Assembly (NCBI RefSeq): GCF_921293095.1
Contig: NC_060259.1
Span: forward strand, 27,163,812 to 27,227,811
Reading direction: 5' to 3'
From: Ischnura elegans
Lineage: Eukaryota; Arthropoda; Insecta; Odonata; Coenagrionidae
Length of the DNA stretch: 64,000 nt
Part shown: positions 20,201 through 33,300 of the stretch, piece by piece
Layout: each line of letters begins with the position of its first letter
Position numbering within the stretch: the first letter of the stretch is position 1
Notes under the pieces: model-generated
What the model saw: the letters and a program-made list of their open reading frames with translations, nothing else
Told to the model about the DNA's origin: nothing
Database searches by the model: none
Translations under genes and position numbers: made by a program

Positions 20201-20247
20201 GTCGCTTTCTCAAGGGAATCCCTTTCAGATTCCCTTGAGAAAGCGAC
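20201..20247. repeat. Perfect 20-bp hairpin with 7-nt loop
   Basis: GTCGCTTTCTCAAGGGAATC is followed by CCTTTCA and the exact reverse complement of the first 20 bases. There is no T tract or other terminator context. Confidence 0.9.
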
Positions 20248-20934
20248 CTTAAATGGCCTAGGACAGAACTAAAAACAATTGAGTACTGAAACTCGGTCTT
20301 TGAGAGAAGAATCGAACAAAAAATGAGCTAAAAGCTCATACATTGGATCACAGATCCGTTCAAGAAGACGTCCATCCGGATCATTTTTCCATTCTACGAA
20401 TATTTCATTAGAAGATCCTCAAGTTCACCTCTAAATGCATGGTCGAACACCGCGAATTTTTTCAATGGGTTTACAGAAATCGCCACTCGCTTCGTTGACA
20501 AACAAATTGATCCGAGTATCACGAGAATATAAGATATAATTAGGGGCATTGACCGAAATTTACAGAAGACATGATGATGTGATCTATCAAATTCATTAAT
20601 TTTCAATACTATTCCTCGCAATGGCAAACATTACACTGCAAAATATTAGATTAAAGTGATAAGTACTCATAACGTATTGCGGGCATTTTCGAAAGCCGAT
20701 AAAAATGCGACCGAAGTGACAACTTAATTCAGCTTTTTATGGAATGGATTGGGGCTCCTCTTAGTTCCATTCATTGAACGATGGCGGACTAGTACAAATG
20801 AACCGATAAATTTCATAATTGCCGCCCGGTCGTTGTTGATATTGGGATTATCTGTTGTAATGCGTTGTTATGGTTTTGGTTTCAATTCTGCATGGCGGAG
20901 TTGGTGTGAATATATCAGTAAACAATTAAGTTGA

Positions 20935-20970
20935 TATAAATGTCGATCTGACAGAGACTTATCTCAGTTC
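20935..20970 (+). promoter_or_regulatory. Putative core promoter of the P450 gene
   Basis: TATAAA at 20,935-20,940 is followed by TCAGTTC at 20,964-20,970. The initiator A at 20,966 lies 31 bases from the first T of the TATA box, the normal spacing for a TATA plus arthropod TCAGT-type initiator. Transcription from here would give a 5' UTR of about 177 bases to the ATG at 21,143. Confidence 0.6.
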
Positions 20971-21142
20971 AGTATTGGTATATTTGTGCTTCGGAGGTGA
21001 CTACTTGAAAATCCATGCTGTATGCTTGTCAGGGTCATACGTTATTTTTCGACCGTTTTTGTTGTAATTTGAGTCAATATCCTTTGGGGTATAATCTGTG
21101 GCCCGTGTATTAAAAATCTTGTATATAGTCACAATTGTCACT

Positions 21143-21314
21143 ATGATCTCTAATCTACCGTGCAAATCAGCGTCTGTTAAATTTAGGGTTGATGTATATT
21201 GTCGTCGAAATTTCTCATTGTCTGTTGTTCGATGTGGTAAAGTGAAAAAGTTCAGCGAAATTCCTGGTCCATTTCGATTGCCTGTATTGGGAAATTTGTA
21301 TCTTTACAAATTGG
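21143..21314 (+). CDS. P450 exon 1
   Basis: The start is the ATG of MISNLPC, the first ATG in frame after an upstream TAA. The longer frame from 21,098 opens with GTG and is not needed. It encodes the targeting region and [19 protein letters not shown]. It ends in phase 1 at GTAAGC; intron 1 is only 67 bases. Confidence 0.85.
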
Positions 21315-24300
21315 GTAAGCTCACTCTGAATGGGATGAATATTTTAATGTAGTAAGTATATACTAACAGCTATTCTGACAGGTATATACAATCCTCTGAA
21401 GTATCATGAAGTGCTGAAAGATCTCTTCAAAAGATATGGGCCACTCGTGAGACAAGATATAGGTATGAGATCTATCGTACACGTTTTTGATCCTGAAAGT
21501 GTGAGAGCTGTTTATGAAGGAGAGGGAAAGTCTCCTCATGTTGAGCCACTACAAGAGACTGTAATGATGTATAGGAAACAGCGAAATATATCCCTAGGCC
21601 TCGGGAATATGTAAGTGTAATGTCGTCAATTGTCTCATAAATGCAAATTGCAATATTATTAGTTATAAGTAATCATTCATGCTGTTTTTGATATATTGGG
21701 ATTTAATTTAGCGCCTAACGAGGTGAAAATTGTGAAATATTTATCTCCATAATTCTATGACATCAGTGGGCAGAGTTGTGTCCGTTTCGATTTAAACTCT
21801 GCTGTGATTGCAGGAACGGAGATGAGTGGTACCGTCTAAGAAGTGCTGTGCAGCAAATGATGCTTCGACCGACTGAGGTTCATTATTATTTGCCTCACAT
21901 AAGTGAAGTCGCATCTGATTTCGTCGAAAGAATTCGAGAGAAAACTAAAGGCAACGGGGAGTTAGGAAATTTAAGAGAGGAAGTTTCGAAGTGGTCCTTA
22001 GAATGTGAGTTTTCTCAAAGGTAATGCTGAAAGTCAATGAAAGCAGTAGTTCGATCGCCACATGTATCTTTTATATTTCACACAGAATTTCAGTTTATTT
22101 TGATTTTTTTGTATTGTAGATAGTAAGTATCAGTCGTAATTTTGTGTATGGCGGAGGACTAAAGGCGTTTAAATCAACAACACTAATATCTATTTTAACT
22201 TTTACAACTGTGAAATGTTACAATAAATGATTCGCTCGCCTCAGCTAGGATCCAGGTTCAAATCCCAGAAGTAGTGGAGTTTCCTGACTCCCACTTGCAT
22301 GGGCGTACCCAGCAAGGGGTAGGAGGGGGCAGCTGCCCCCCCCCCCTAGAAGCAAAAATCGCAAATGTCTTTAAGGAAAATAATATATTTTCAAGCAAAT
22401 AATTTCAGAAACTAATAAATAGCTGTTACAGTTTCCTTTAAAATGTTGATGTCATTCATCTTTTCCATGCTTAAATCTTACCTACAACTTGAACAACCAT
22501 GGCTTGTCCCCTCCCCCCTAGTTTTGGTCCTGGGTATGCCCTTGCCCACTTGAGTACTGTCAGTGGGTTTTACAAGTACAGTACTTTGTCCAATGAAATG
22601 GATGCGAAGTTGTGGTCCCCACGGCACCTGTCATTAAAAGCAGGCTAGTGCAGAGGCTGGGTTTCTATCCATCCTTCTCTCCCTACCTGCTCCTCAGATG
22701 CAAATTACTTCAGCTGGCTATTATCTCCCCAAAAGAATAGACTATTAAGGCCTGTTTACAGAGTTCATCAACCCATATGAGTTAATGTCGAAATCTGTGA
22801 ACACGAATATGTACCTGTTCTAATTTGGTTATTGCATTCATGCACGTTCCGTTCTGGTCCACAAAAATCATTCATGCAAACAGACATTAATTTGTAAGTG
22901 TTAATGTATCATGTAAACAGGCCTTTAGGGTGAGTGATGCGACTTGTGGGATTACACTTTCATGAATAAAGTTGTTATATCTTGAGTATTATGCATAAAA
23001 GAGTATTATTGTAGGAGATGGGGCTGATATTTTTTACCATGAACTTATTGGAAATTTTGGGAAAAAGTCTTGAAAATTACTATAACCACTAAAAAGCTGC
23101 TCTCATGGCAATGGTAATGTCCCCTCCTCTTCCATTATACTGGCTTGTTTTTTTCCTGATTAAGTTTTCTTCATGTCAATTCCATCAATCGCTATATTTT
23201 TCTATCCCTTTTTATGGCTTGGTTATATGATTCATTAGCACCTACAAATCAGTCTGAATGCATGTATATGAGAATGATCGGTGAAATTCACGGTGTAACC
23301 ATACCAACTTCTACAAATGCATGTGAAGAAAAAGAGAACCTTAATTTTTGGGCAAAGGAAATTAATTTGGTTCATGCATCCATTGAAGTTCCATCTCCAT
23401 TGAACTTTTCTCTTGTGCATTAGGTCATACAATTTAATTTATCAGCTGTAATCAGATGTTTAGATCACTAACAGTGTTTTGCTCAATTTTTGGTACTTTC
23501 TTGTTACAGTCACGTTTGAAAATCTTAAAATTATCACATTGGCAAGCAGTTATATAAAATATTTTGCTCACTCCAGTACAGGAACCTGGTTGATGAATTC
23601 TTTGATTAAGTGATGATGGTGTTCCTACAAACTTCTCTTGTCTGTCAACGCCAGGGGTGCTTACAACTAGCACAAACTCACTATCATGGGTATGTATCAA
23701 GCTATTTTCACTACTGCTGCAAGGTCATCATCAATAGTCAGCAATTTGAAGATTGGTTTGGTGCAAATCTCCGTTCAAATTTCCTATCAGATAATATTTA
23801 TACACTAACATAATTCTTCTGTGTGTGATACTTCCATCATGTGCACCATCTTATCTGAGGCCATCCTTTACCATTGTTCCCATATACGTCTGCAATAATT
23901 GTTTCCATCACACCATTTTGTCTAATGATGTGCTCTTTAAACTGTCCCACTGTCTTCTCAAGGGTTTCACAAGACTTCTCTTCTTAAGATTTCCACGTGA
24001 CTCAGGTGATTGATTCATTCACTTGATCTTCATTTTTCTGTAATGCGTGGTACCTACCACATTTCAAATGCTTTAAGCCCTGCCTTCTCTTTTGTTTTCA
24101 TTCTTCTTATATTTCCTCCGTAAAGAAGCACTGGTACTCCCAAGTGTAGAAGGTACCTGTTGAAAATTTAGGGAAGTGAAAATATAAAAGAAATACTGTG
24201 GAAATGATTATTAGCGTGTTTGTGGTAGATTATTAAGGAGGTTGATGTCTCTTCCACTTATAGAAGTACATATATCCTTATATGTACAGTGAAACCTCGA

Positions 24301-27300
24301 TATAACGACACCCCACGGTGCACTAATAAACACTCGCTATAGCGAATTGTCACTTTACCGGAGGTGGAGCAAATAATAGCCGATATGCCTGTTGCAAACA
24401 GATATACAGGTACAGGAGTGGTGCGGCGATAGATAAACATCTATCCGATAAACGTAAGCATAAATCCAGACGAAAGGCGATGTTTTTTTGCATCACTAAA
24501 TTTCCTTACTCAAATAACGACTAACTATTCAAACAATTTATAAGCGCCGCACTGATTAAAAATTATGCAAAGCATTGTTTCGTCAATCATTATACATATT
24601 TATCGAACGACAGTTTACCACATAAATTTGAGACTGAGCACTCCATTAACTTCATTTCTAACAGATCGCTAGCAATCACAGAGGTTAAGGAGTCTTCATG
24701 AAAGTCTTCCGGCGGTGAAACCCTCGCTATGGCAAGAGCCAACACCGAAAGGGTCTCGTAAAAACGAATTTTTTAACACACTTATTATAGGGTCAATTGA
24801 CGGTGCATCGGCTATCTCTCGTAATAGCGGGGGTGTCGCTATAGCCCGTACTCGCTTTAACGAGGTTCCACTGTATTTGGTATCATTAAAAATATCCTTC
24901 CTTTCTGTCTCATCACCATTAATCTTCTCTCCTACTCATTTTTCAGTTTAAACTTCCTTCTCCTATTCTACATGACTGGTAGACCTGACCATCCTGAAAT
25001 GAAGGCTTTGGGAATCCCTGTCACTTCCCCATTGCTTCAACTACTTACCCTATCTGTTCCATCCGTATTATCTCCTTGAAAATCATTTAAAATTATTCCC
25101 ATTTCATTTTTCTCTCAGAAGAAAGGCCGTTTGTATTCTCCTTTTACTCTAATCTTGACTGCCTGAAGTCTATTCTCACTTCATGGTTACTGCTTCTGCT
25201 CCAAATTATTCAATGTGGCATGAAAGGCCTGTATCATTCTATTCTCAAGCATCTGTTTAATATTATTATTATTATTTCGTCTTTTATTCTCAAGCGAATT
25301 TAGGACATTGTTGTCCTCTCTTCCAATTAACTTGATGGACAATCACAAACATCCATGCCCTGGATGGTGATCAATCCACCCAGGCGGGATTCAAACCCGC
25401 GACCTCTAGGTTAGCAGCCGGGGACTTTACCCCGACGCCACCGAGGCCGGCAATAATATAATAATAAGGTTTATTATTATATTGTAGCCATGTCAGTTGC
25501 ATTTTTATTTCCAATGAAACTTATTTAGTTTTCATCTCTAACAAGGAGAGGTCACGTACCTTGCTCCCCCCTTTTTCAATGCCACATTTTTTATGGCATT
25601 CAGAATAGTGAACACATCTCTGAACTGGTAGTGGTTCCATTGAATGGGCCTTAATTTGGCTGTGATTAATTAATTTTCATGCAGTACTTTTAACAACTTT
25701 TACTGACCCATCTGTACGAAGCCCCGGTGTTTTGTAATTATATAAGGCTTGTTAAAAGTACCGCATGAAAATTAATTAATCACAGCCCAACTAAGGCCCA
25801 TTTAATGGAACCACTACCAGTTCAGAGATGTGTTCGCCATTCTGAATGCCATAAAAAATATGGCATTGAAAAAGGTGGAGAGGGTACGTGACCTCTGCTA
25901 GTAAGGGTTAACTCCTCACGATCTTTTATATGCTGGCATATTCTCATGATATTGTCATTAGGACTATGGCTGTTATGTTTTCGGCTAAGGGTTCGACTTT
26001 CTTCTTTGATGGAAGGAAAGGAAAAATGATAATTTTTCAGTGTTAATTTATTTTCTGTATTATTGTGAAAAAAAAGGGAAGTAGAATTGCTCGGAGATTA
26101 ATGCCATTCTTATGGAAGTAGAAGTTTACTATTGTGGGAAAATAAAAACCTTGGAGATGATTTCTTGTAAAATTCTCATGTTATTGAGCCCACACATCAC
26201 CCTTGTAATATATTAATGGATTTACTACTAGTAATTTATTTTTATCAAGTTAAAATAAAAATTACATTTTTCAATTATTTGTCAAAAGGCAAAGTATTAG
26301 ATCTCCCTTGGCTATGGTTAATTTGTTGTAATTACTTCTTCCCTGTTTTGTATCACTTACTTACGATGAGCAAATGGGGCAGATCATGTTTGGTCCGAAG
26401 ACCCATCAACAGCAAGTAACAATTTTCAGGGACATATTTTGGAATTTTTTCACCCATCAAGCAATAAGTTTATCATCTATAAACTGTAATTTTGGATAAT
26501 AAAATGCTAGGACTAAGACTATTCTCTCGACCTATGTATTTTTCGGATCAGTGGCATAACTAGGAATTTGCTTAGGGGGTGGGGGGGATGGATTGGTCAG
26601 GGGTGGTGATGGGGGGAGGGGTAAATGGCAAAATTTTGAAAAATTACATGCCTGGAAATTCATTTTTACATAATTTTGGTACGAAAGATTTAACTTGAAG
26701 TAGATGCAGTTATTACATGTCATAACTGGACAATATCTTTAAGAAAAAATTTATTTCTGTGAGGCTTTGGGGGGGGATCTATCCCCTCTCCCCCCCCCCC
26801 CCCCATAGTTACGCCACTGTTACATCACTCGTGGCTTATACTCCCAAAGTCACCACTCATGCCTCATTCATTTGCATCACTACTGTAGGGTGAAGAGTTA
26901 CAAAAGAAAAATAATTAAAAACTAAAACTCATTATTTTGATAAAGGTAATAACAACTAAGTCTTAAAAAAAAATTACTTCAGACTATTTTACCTCCATCA
27001 CTAAACTAATGTGCTCAATCAAGGCAGGTAATATAGACTGGTTCTTCTAATAATTGTTTTAAACTACTAATCATAAACAATTACTCATAAACTAATGTGA
27101 ATGAGTATTTCAAGCCTATCAGCATTAGATAAGAGTTACAGTCCCTGCCTCATGTACGTGTGTAAGTGGAACTTGTCAATTATTCTTACATGCAATCTTG
27201 GCTAACGCATGTTGCATGCAAGCTTTGTAAAAATCATAAAATTTAGGCACCAAAATATTGCATAGGCTGTTTACAAGCCTATAATGTCGAATATTTCAGG

Positions 27301-30300
27301 TATATTTTAGCAGCTTCTTGTGAATTTATAAGATTGCTTTTTAAATATGCAGCAGACTCCTGATTATCCAGCTGGGGTTTACCTGTTCATGAGTTCATGC
27401 TCCTTCAACGTATTCTGCAATCCTAGTAAAAAAATATAATCAGGTGCAAAAGCACCAGGATATTTGCATTTTAATGCAGGGCTACACCGGGTTTATTATT
27501 AATATCAGAATCTCCTTCTTGAAATGGAATTATTTTATTTACTTGCTGACAAGAAATGTTTGAAGTTTACTTGGATGTCTGCTCTAGTATTACAGGTGAT
27601 AATATTTTCATGAATTCCCTGACTCTACGTGGATAATTATCGCTTGGATTTATTGATCGCCATGCCACATCAACTGTTGTGAAGTGCATTGACATTAATT
27701 AAAAATCCGTAAGTGAAGAATTGGCTCTCTTGCATGAAGTTAGCAATTGAGGCTCTTAATTCTCTTTTTTTGCCAGTTTTGACTGGTTCCGTAGTTGGGA
27801 TAAAGCAGGAACATAGCTTGAACTTTGAGAAAGTAATCTTTAGGCCCTGTGGTGTTATAATGAAAACTGTGTAAAAATTCATGTTAAATGGCTTCAGGTT
27901 AAGTCCTGGTTTCCTACAACTGCTGCTGCATGTGGTCACGTCCCCATTGCCTTCACGGTTGCAATAGGGTGGTTTCCTTTTTTTTGCCTAAATCGAAAGA
28001 TTATTACTCCTGGAGTATGTATTTCCCCCCTTTTGATTTTTAAGTGATGTTATCTATTTTTCGCAATAAAATGAAAAGTGAAAATTTTCAAGCACACGAT
28101 ATTGCGATGGCTAAGCATGAATGCTGGGAAAAGCCCGTGTGATGTCATTCTGGTTCCGGCTGCCACCGTGTGAGGCCACCTTGGTGCGAGGCTATGAGCG
28201 CTGCTACTATGCAGGCTGCTAGTGGATAGCAGAGTACCCTGTTAGCAGGTAACACTTGGCACAAATAAGGATTATTAATACCCTATCAAATGAAGGAAAC
28301 TTTCCTACTATAGACAGTTTTAATAGGTGATTATTAAGAGATGTTTCCCTGAGCTCTGTGCCTCATGCATGAATTGGTAATCTCAGAAAATGTATAACTC
28401 CTGATTAATGGTATAGCATCTAGGTCCCTGTGACGTCATGTTTTGTGACATCGCATGGGCTCTGGCCTTTTTCAAATGAGTTTAATATTGACCATTAACA
28501 TTCGTCGAAACTGGGATTTCTTAAACCAAATAATTTGTATATTATGAATACACAAATGGTGGGTAAAGAATTGCAATCAATGCCTTTCGTTTTCTTTGAT
28601 GAAGGAAACTACCCTATTGTGCTCATGGATCCGTGTCCTGCTGCAGTTGCAACCTGTAAGAGACGCGAGTACGCAGCGTGGTGCCTGGCAGTGTAGCTTC
28701 TTGTGTCGTGCAATGGTTTCGAAGCTTTTGTGCAAACCACTGTACTGAATTCATGATCTTGCTGCCACGATCACATGGTTTTCGGTAACCAGGTGCAATA
28801 AGGAGCATTAGGAATACAAATACAATCGCGTAATCCCCGTTAAAAAGATCACAGTCAGGAAAAGAAAGCCCTTAATGATTCCTGAAAGTAATCTAAAATA
28901 ACAAACTGGGTGTAAAATAATAGATTGTTTGATTTACATACGTTGAGAAAATTACAAGAAATGAATGTGAAAGTTTGGATTATTTGTGTTTTCCAATTAT
29001 TCTTGCCGCCTTCCCCATAATTAGCATGGATAATCAGGCGTTTGCTGTAATTGAATTTTTTAAAGCTTCATTTTTTTCATAATCCAGAGTCCTATTTAAT
29101 GGAAGAAGCAACAATATTGCAGGTATTCAAAAATATGATGCCATTACCATGTGAATGTGTGACATATGAAGATGATTTTTGTTCTTATGGCACTTTCCAT
29201 GCCTATCAAAAAAAAATGTTCAAAGTTTACGCATTTTTGTGATTTTATACACTGGTGAAATTTTTATTATGCTCCCCATGTGACTGACAACTTTTTTGTA
29301 CTTTTCAGTAAAAAAATAAACAATCATTTTAAAATTGAGAAATTTTCAACATTCTAGTTTCATTATTGTCCGAAGTCAGCCAAACATTTCAACATTGACT
29401 TTTGTCCTTGCGCAGCAGAATGGCCATTTTGGGTGTTTTTGTAAAAAATATAACTTAATGAAAAATTAAACTTGAAAATCAATATTGGCCTATTTGTAAA
29501 TAGTTCATATATATCTGCAATATATTTTCTTTTCTTAAATGGGTGTATGGTGACCCTCTCCTGCATGATGTTGAATGGAATGGCCCTGAAGTATTCTATG
29601 ATGGGCTGACAGTGCAGGTGTCCTTCATTTAACATGAATTTTTCCACGGTTTTCATTATAACACCACTGGGCGTCAAGATTACTTTCTCAAAGTTCAAGC
29701 TATGTTCCTTCTTTATCCCAACTACGGAACCAGTCAAAACTGTAATGTCACCCTTTAAAAAACAAGGGCAAAACAAGAAAAGAGAAATAGAGCCTCATTT
29801 GCTTCAATATTTTCGTGAATTCCCTGAATCTACATAGATAATTATCGCTTGGATTTATTGATCGCCATGCCACATCAACTGTTGTGAAGTGCATTGATAT
29901 TAATTAAAAATTCATTAGTGAAGAATTGGCATGAAGTTAACTGAATAAAAGTGCATGAAACATTAAAGCTTTCTAAAATCTTTATCAATGGAAATTGTGT
30001 CAAATCACAAGAAGAGTAGTATTGGTTTTATGCTTTATAGACATAAGGAAATAGATTTATAGGAATTTTTTAAAGTGATAATTTAAGCTACCCTTGAAAT
30101 ATGATGAAAAATTGATAAGTGTTATTCAGGCATCATTAGGCAATTGAAAATAGTCCCAGGAAGTCAGCTGATGAGGCCCAAATTTTAAAATACACCACCT
30201 GTAATACAACTCTCCCTTAACACTAAGTTTTCCCGACAAAATCCTGGAACATATCTCTTATGTTAAGTGAGGGATACCTGTACTATTGTCTGATTGTACA

Positions 30301-33300
30301 CTCCTGTGTATGTGTGGCTCCTAATTACAATATTAAGATATCGCTTGGGCCCTTTGTCATGTAATGGCATGGATTTGGTTTTTTTCCTCTGCATTGTTGG
30401 GCAGCATAATGCTGAGCTACCAATTCATCGGCTTTTAAAACCTTTTTTGGATCTAGGATTTAAGCTAAGTGTGGGTGTTAACCGGAGGATGAAATGTGGT
30501 TACATACTTCACCATCAAGCTACCAGTCATTCCTTTTGTCCTTGTGTCCCTTTTTTGTAATGGATGCTCTTGCCTGCTTACAGGGTACCCTATCCCTCCC
30601 TTTACACCCATCCTCTCTATAAATTGGGTATTAGGCTGCGAAATGATTTTATCTTCCTTAGGCATCAGATTAATAAATTTATTTCTTCACTCCTTTCTTT
30701 CCTGTATCTTTGTGTCCTTCCTTGGTTTTGTAAACATTGTATAAACAGTTAAAACTTTCTTTAGCCATCAATGGGTGCTCCTATTTCATCGGGGCTCTCT
30801 TCAGTTTCTCTTCCCTTCAGTATCATTCTCGTTCAATGCTTTGGTGGTCATATTCTATTCCTTTGGTAGACTAGTGACGCCAGCAGTGCCAGTTGCTTAT
30901 CTGGGAGCCCCAGTTTATATTATACCAGGTTATTTTTCATGGATATGTGGCTGAGGAACTACATAATCTGAAGTTATTATGCTTCTGGTATTTTTTAGAC
31001 ATGAGAGCTCCCTCAATTTTTTGCTTTACTTCATATTTCGTGATCCTGGGCCAACCCCTGTGTAATAGCTCTACTACCTTGGATACAGCTCTTGACAAGG
31101 AGTTTTTCAGCTTTGTCTTGTAAGAATAGTAATCAATGAGTGTCTTACTAGCACCACAAAGCCAAACTGGTGTTTATTCCTGAAGTTCTGCCCAAACATG
31201 TCCAAAGAATTGCACTGTACATTGTGCATAATGCATTAGTATCAGCTGAAAATGTGATGCCATCACACTTCACAATTTTGGACTTCTCGTTATGGGTGAG
31301 CTATGTTGTTAGTTGTTTGGGTGGATTCTATTATCTCTTTTGATAAAGATGATAAATGAAGGATGAAATTCCCCAAGAAAAAATCATTTGGCTTAGCCAG
31401 GATTCGAACCTGGATCTCGTTATTTGCAATCAGATATTCCGCCAGTTACATCATTGAGCCATCTCCTTCCAAGACATTTCTCAGGTTGTGTTTTACTGAA
31501 CAAGGTGTTGATGTCTCCAGTCACACTGGCAGTCTAGACAGAGGTTGTGCTTAATCAGCTACTGCTGGAGAGCTGTGATGAAGTTGATTTTCACCAATCT
31601 GTAAAATTTTACATCTTTTATGGCACTGGATAAATTTCTCTGCTCATACTTAAATTTTGCGTGGCATCTGCTTTTGACAAAAGTAAAAACATAAAAAGTA
31701 GTGTTTCTATAATTATCAAATAAAATTTGTTAGGGACACTAAGTAATTTTGATGCTCTTTTCCAGCTGCAGGAATGGTTTGCTTTGAGACTCGCCTTGGC
31801 AGTTTAGCGGGAGGTGAGTCTGAGAGGCAAGCAACCAAGGTGGTGGAAGCAAACAGGAAAATTTTTCTGTTATCAAGTTCGCTCAAATTTTCTCTTCCAC
31901 TTTATAAACTTTTTACTACTCCCAAGTGGAAGTCGTTGGTTGAAGAAGAGGATTACTTTTATGGGTGTGTTTCATGGGTGCTAATTTTGCATTAGATGTC
32001 CATCATGATACGATATATTGTATATTGGGTTCTGTTAACATGTTCCAGTATTTTTTTTCAGATTCGGTGGCAAATATGTGGACAGTACCATTTCAAAGAT
32101 TAAAGATCTGCAAGATAAAAATAAAATGGGCGACAGGACTAATCACTTCTTAACATATCTTTTGTCAAAGCCTGAGCTGTCATATAGTGATATCAAAGTA
32201 ATAACCCTGTCATTGTTTGGAGATGGGTTGAGTACGGTATGAATTTCTTTGAGTTTTACAAACTATGTAATTGATAATTTTTGCATGCTACTTTACACAT
32301 GGTGTCTTAATCAATTTAAAAATTTTCATTGTGCTGTCATTTCCAAAAATATGAATATGCCATCATTCCTCATGATTTAATGGGGGTAAAAACCTGGAAG
32401 AACTTTAGCAGGTTGGCACACAAGAAATAGGGGTTGATGGAGAGCCAATGAGGATGGGTGTGTATGCGACAAGGCTGGAAAATAATTTAGTAAAACAGCA
32501 GGAAGAACCCAGTAGAAGGAATGCACCAATGAACTTAAGAATACACCAGTATATGCTGTGTGGTATTACATTTTCGGGTTCTAGTCTTGAAGACCCTACC
32601 TTTCTCTTAAGATTTATATTTGATGATACATTCTTCTGAGAAAATAGTATGATCAAGTTAGCTTAGTTCGATTGTGGTTGGTGAGAATGAGATCGGCTAT
32701 CTCACTGCTCTGTTTCAGAAACCAGCTATCTGTAGGAATGCAAGTATACTCATGTTATCACCGCTAAAAAGATCGAGGTCAGGAAAAGAAAGCTCTTAAT
32801 TAATCCAGAAAGCAATCTAAAATAACTGACGATGTACCTAAATAATATATTATCATTTGATTTATATTAATTATGAAAATTAAATGATATTCAAGTGAAA
32901 GTTCTGATTATCCGTGTTTTCTAATTATACGTGCCCCCTCTCCCCATGATTAGCCTGGATAATCGGGAGTATGCTGTATGCATATTTATGTGTAATGTGC
33001 ATGTTATGTCTAAAACAACAGCTTTTGCCAGTGCAGTGATTGGTTGTGAGATGGATCACAAAGGCCTAAAATAGTTTATTATTTGAAATGTTCATTTCTA
33101 AGAAATACATTTTTGAGGCAAAGTGTAAAGCGTGAACAATTTTGCGTTAATCATCAGTGGCACGCCCACCTAATTCTCATATTCATCCCACTTCTTGTTT
33201 TCACCAGGCAGGAAATGTATGACTCCCAATCTTTGTACCGATCTTTAACCAGTATGTTAACACAGACGACAGATTTTTCATCCACCCCTTACCACTGGGT

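Larger units (their letters stand above)
27350..29047. mobile_element. Pogo/Tigger-like element remnant
   Basis: The left end CAGCAGACTCCTGATTATCC and the right end, inverse of CAGCAAACGCCTGATTATCC, match at 18 of 20 positions. TA follows the right end; the left flank reads TG. It contains another element (27,964-28,617) and sequence repeated at 29.6 kb. The right 210 bases recur at 32,758-32,976. No transposase frame survives. Confidence 0.65.

Noticed and set aside
21098-21142. Earlier start of the P450 at a GTG
   Set aside because: GTG is not a normal eukaryotic start; the ATG at 21,143 follows and gives a good presequence.
26549-26819. Confirmed hAT insertion
   Set aside because: Ends look hAT-like, but the flanking 8-mers (TTTCGGAT and TTACATCA) do not match, so only a tentative class is given.
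31382-31472. Functional tRNA gene
   Set aside because: A and B boxes are present but the acceptor stem does not pair and no clean anticodon loop is seen, so it is called a SINE head.
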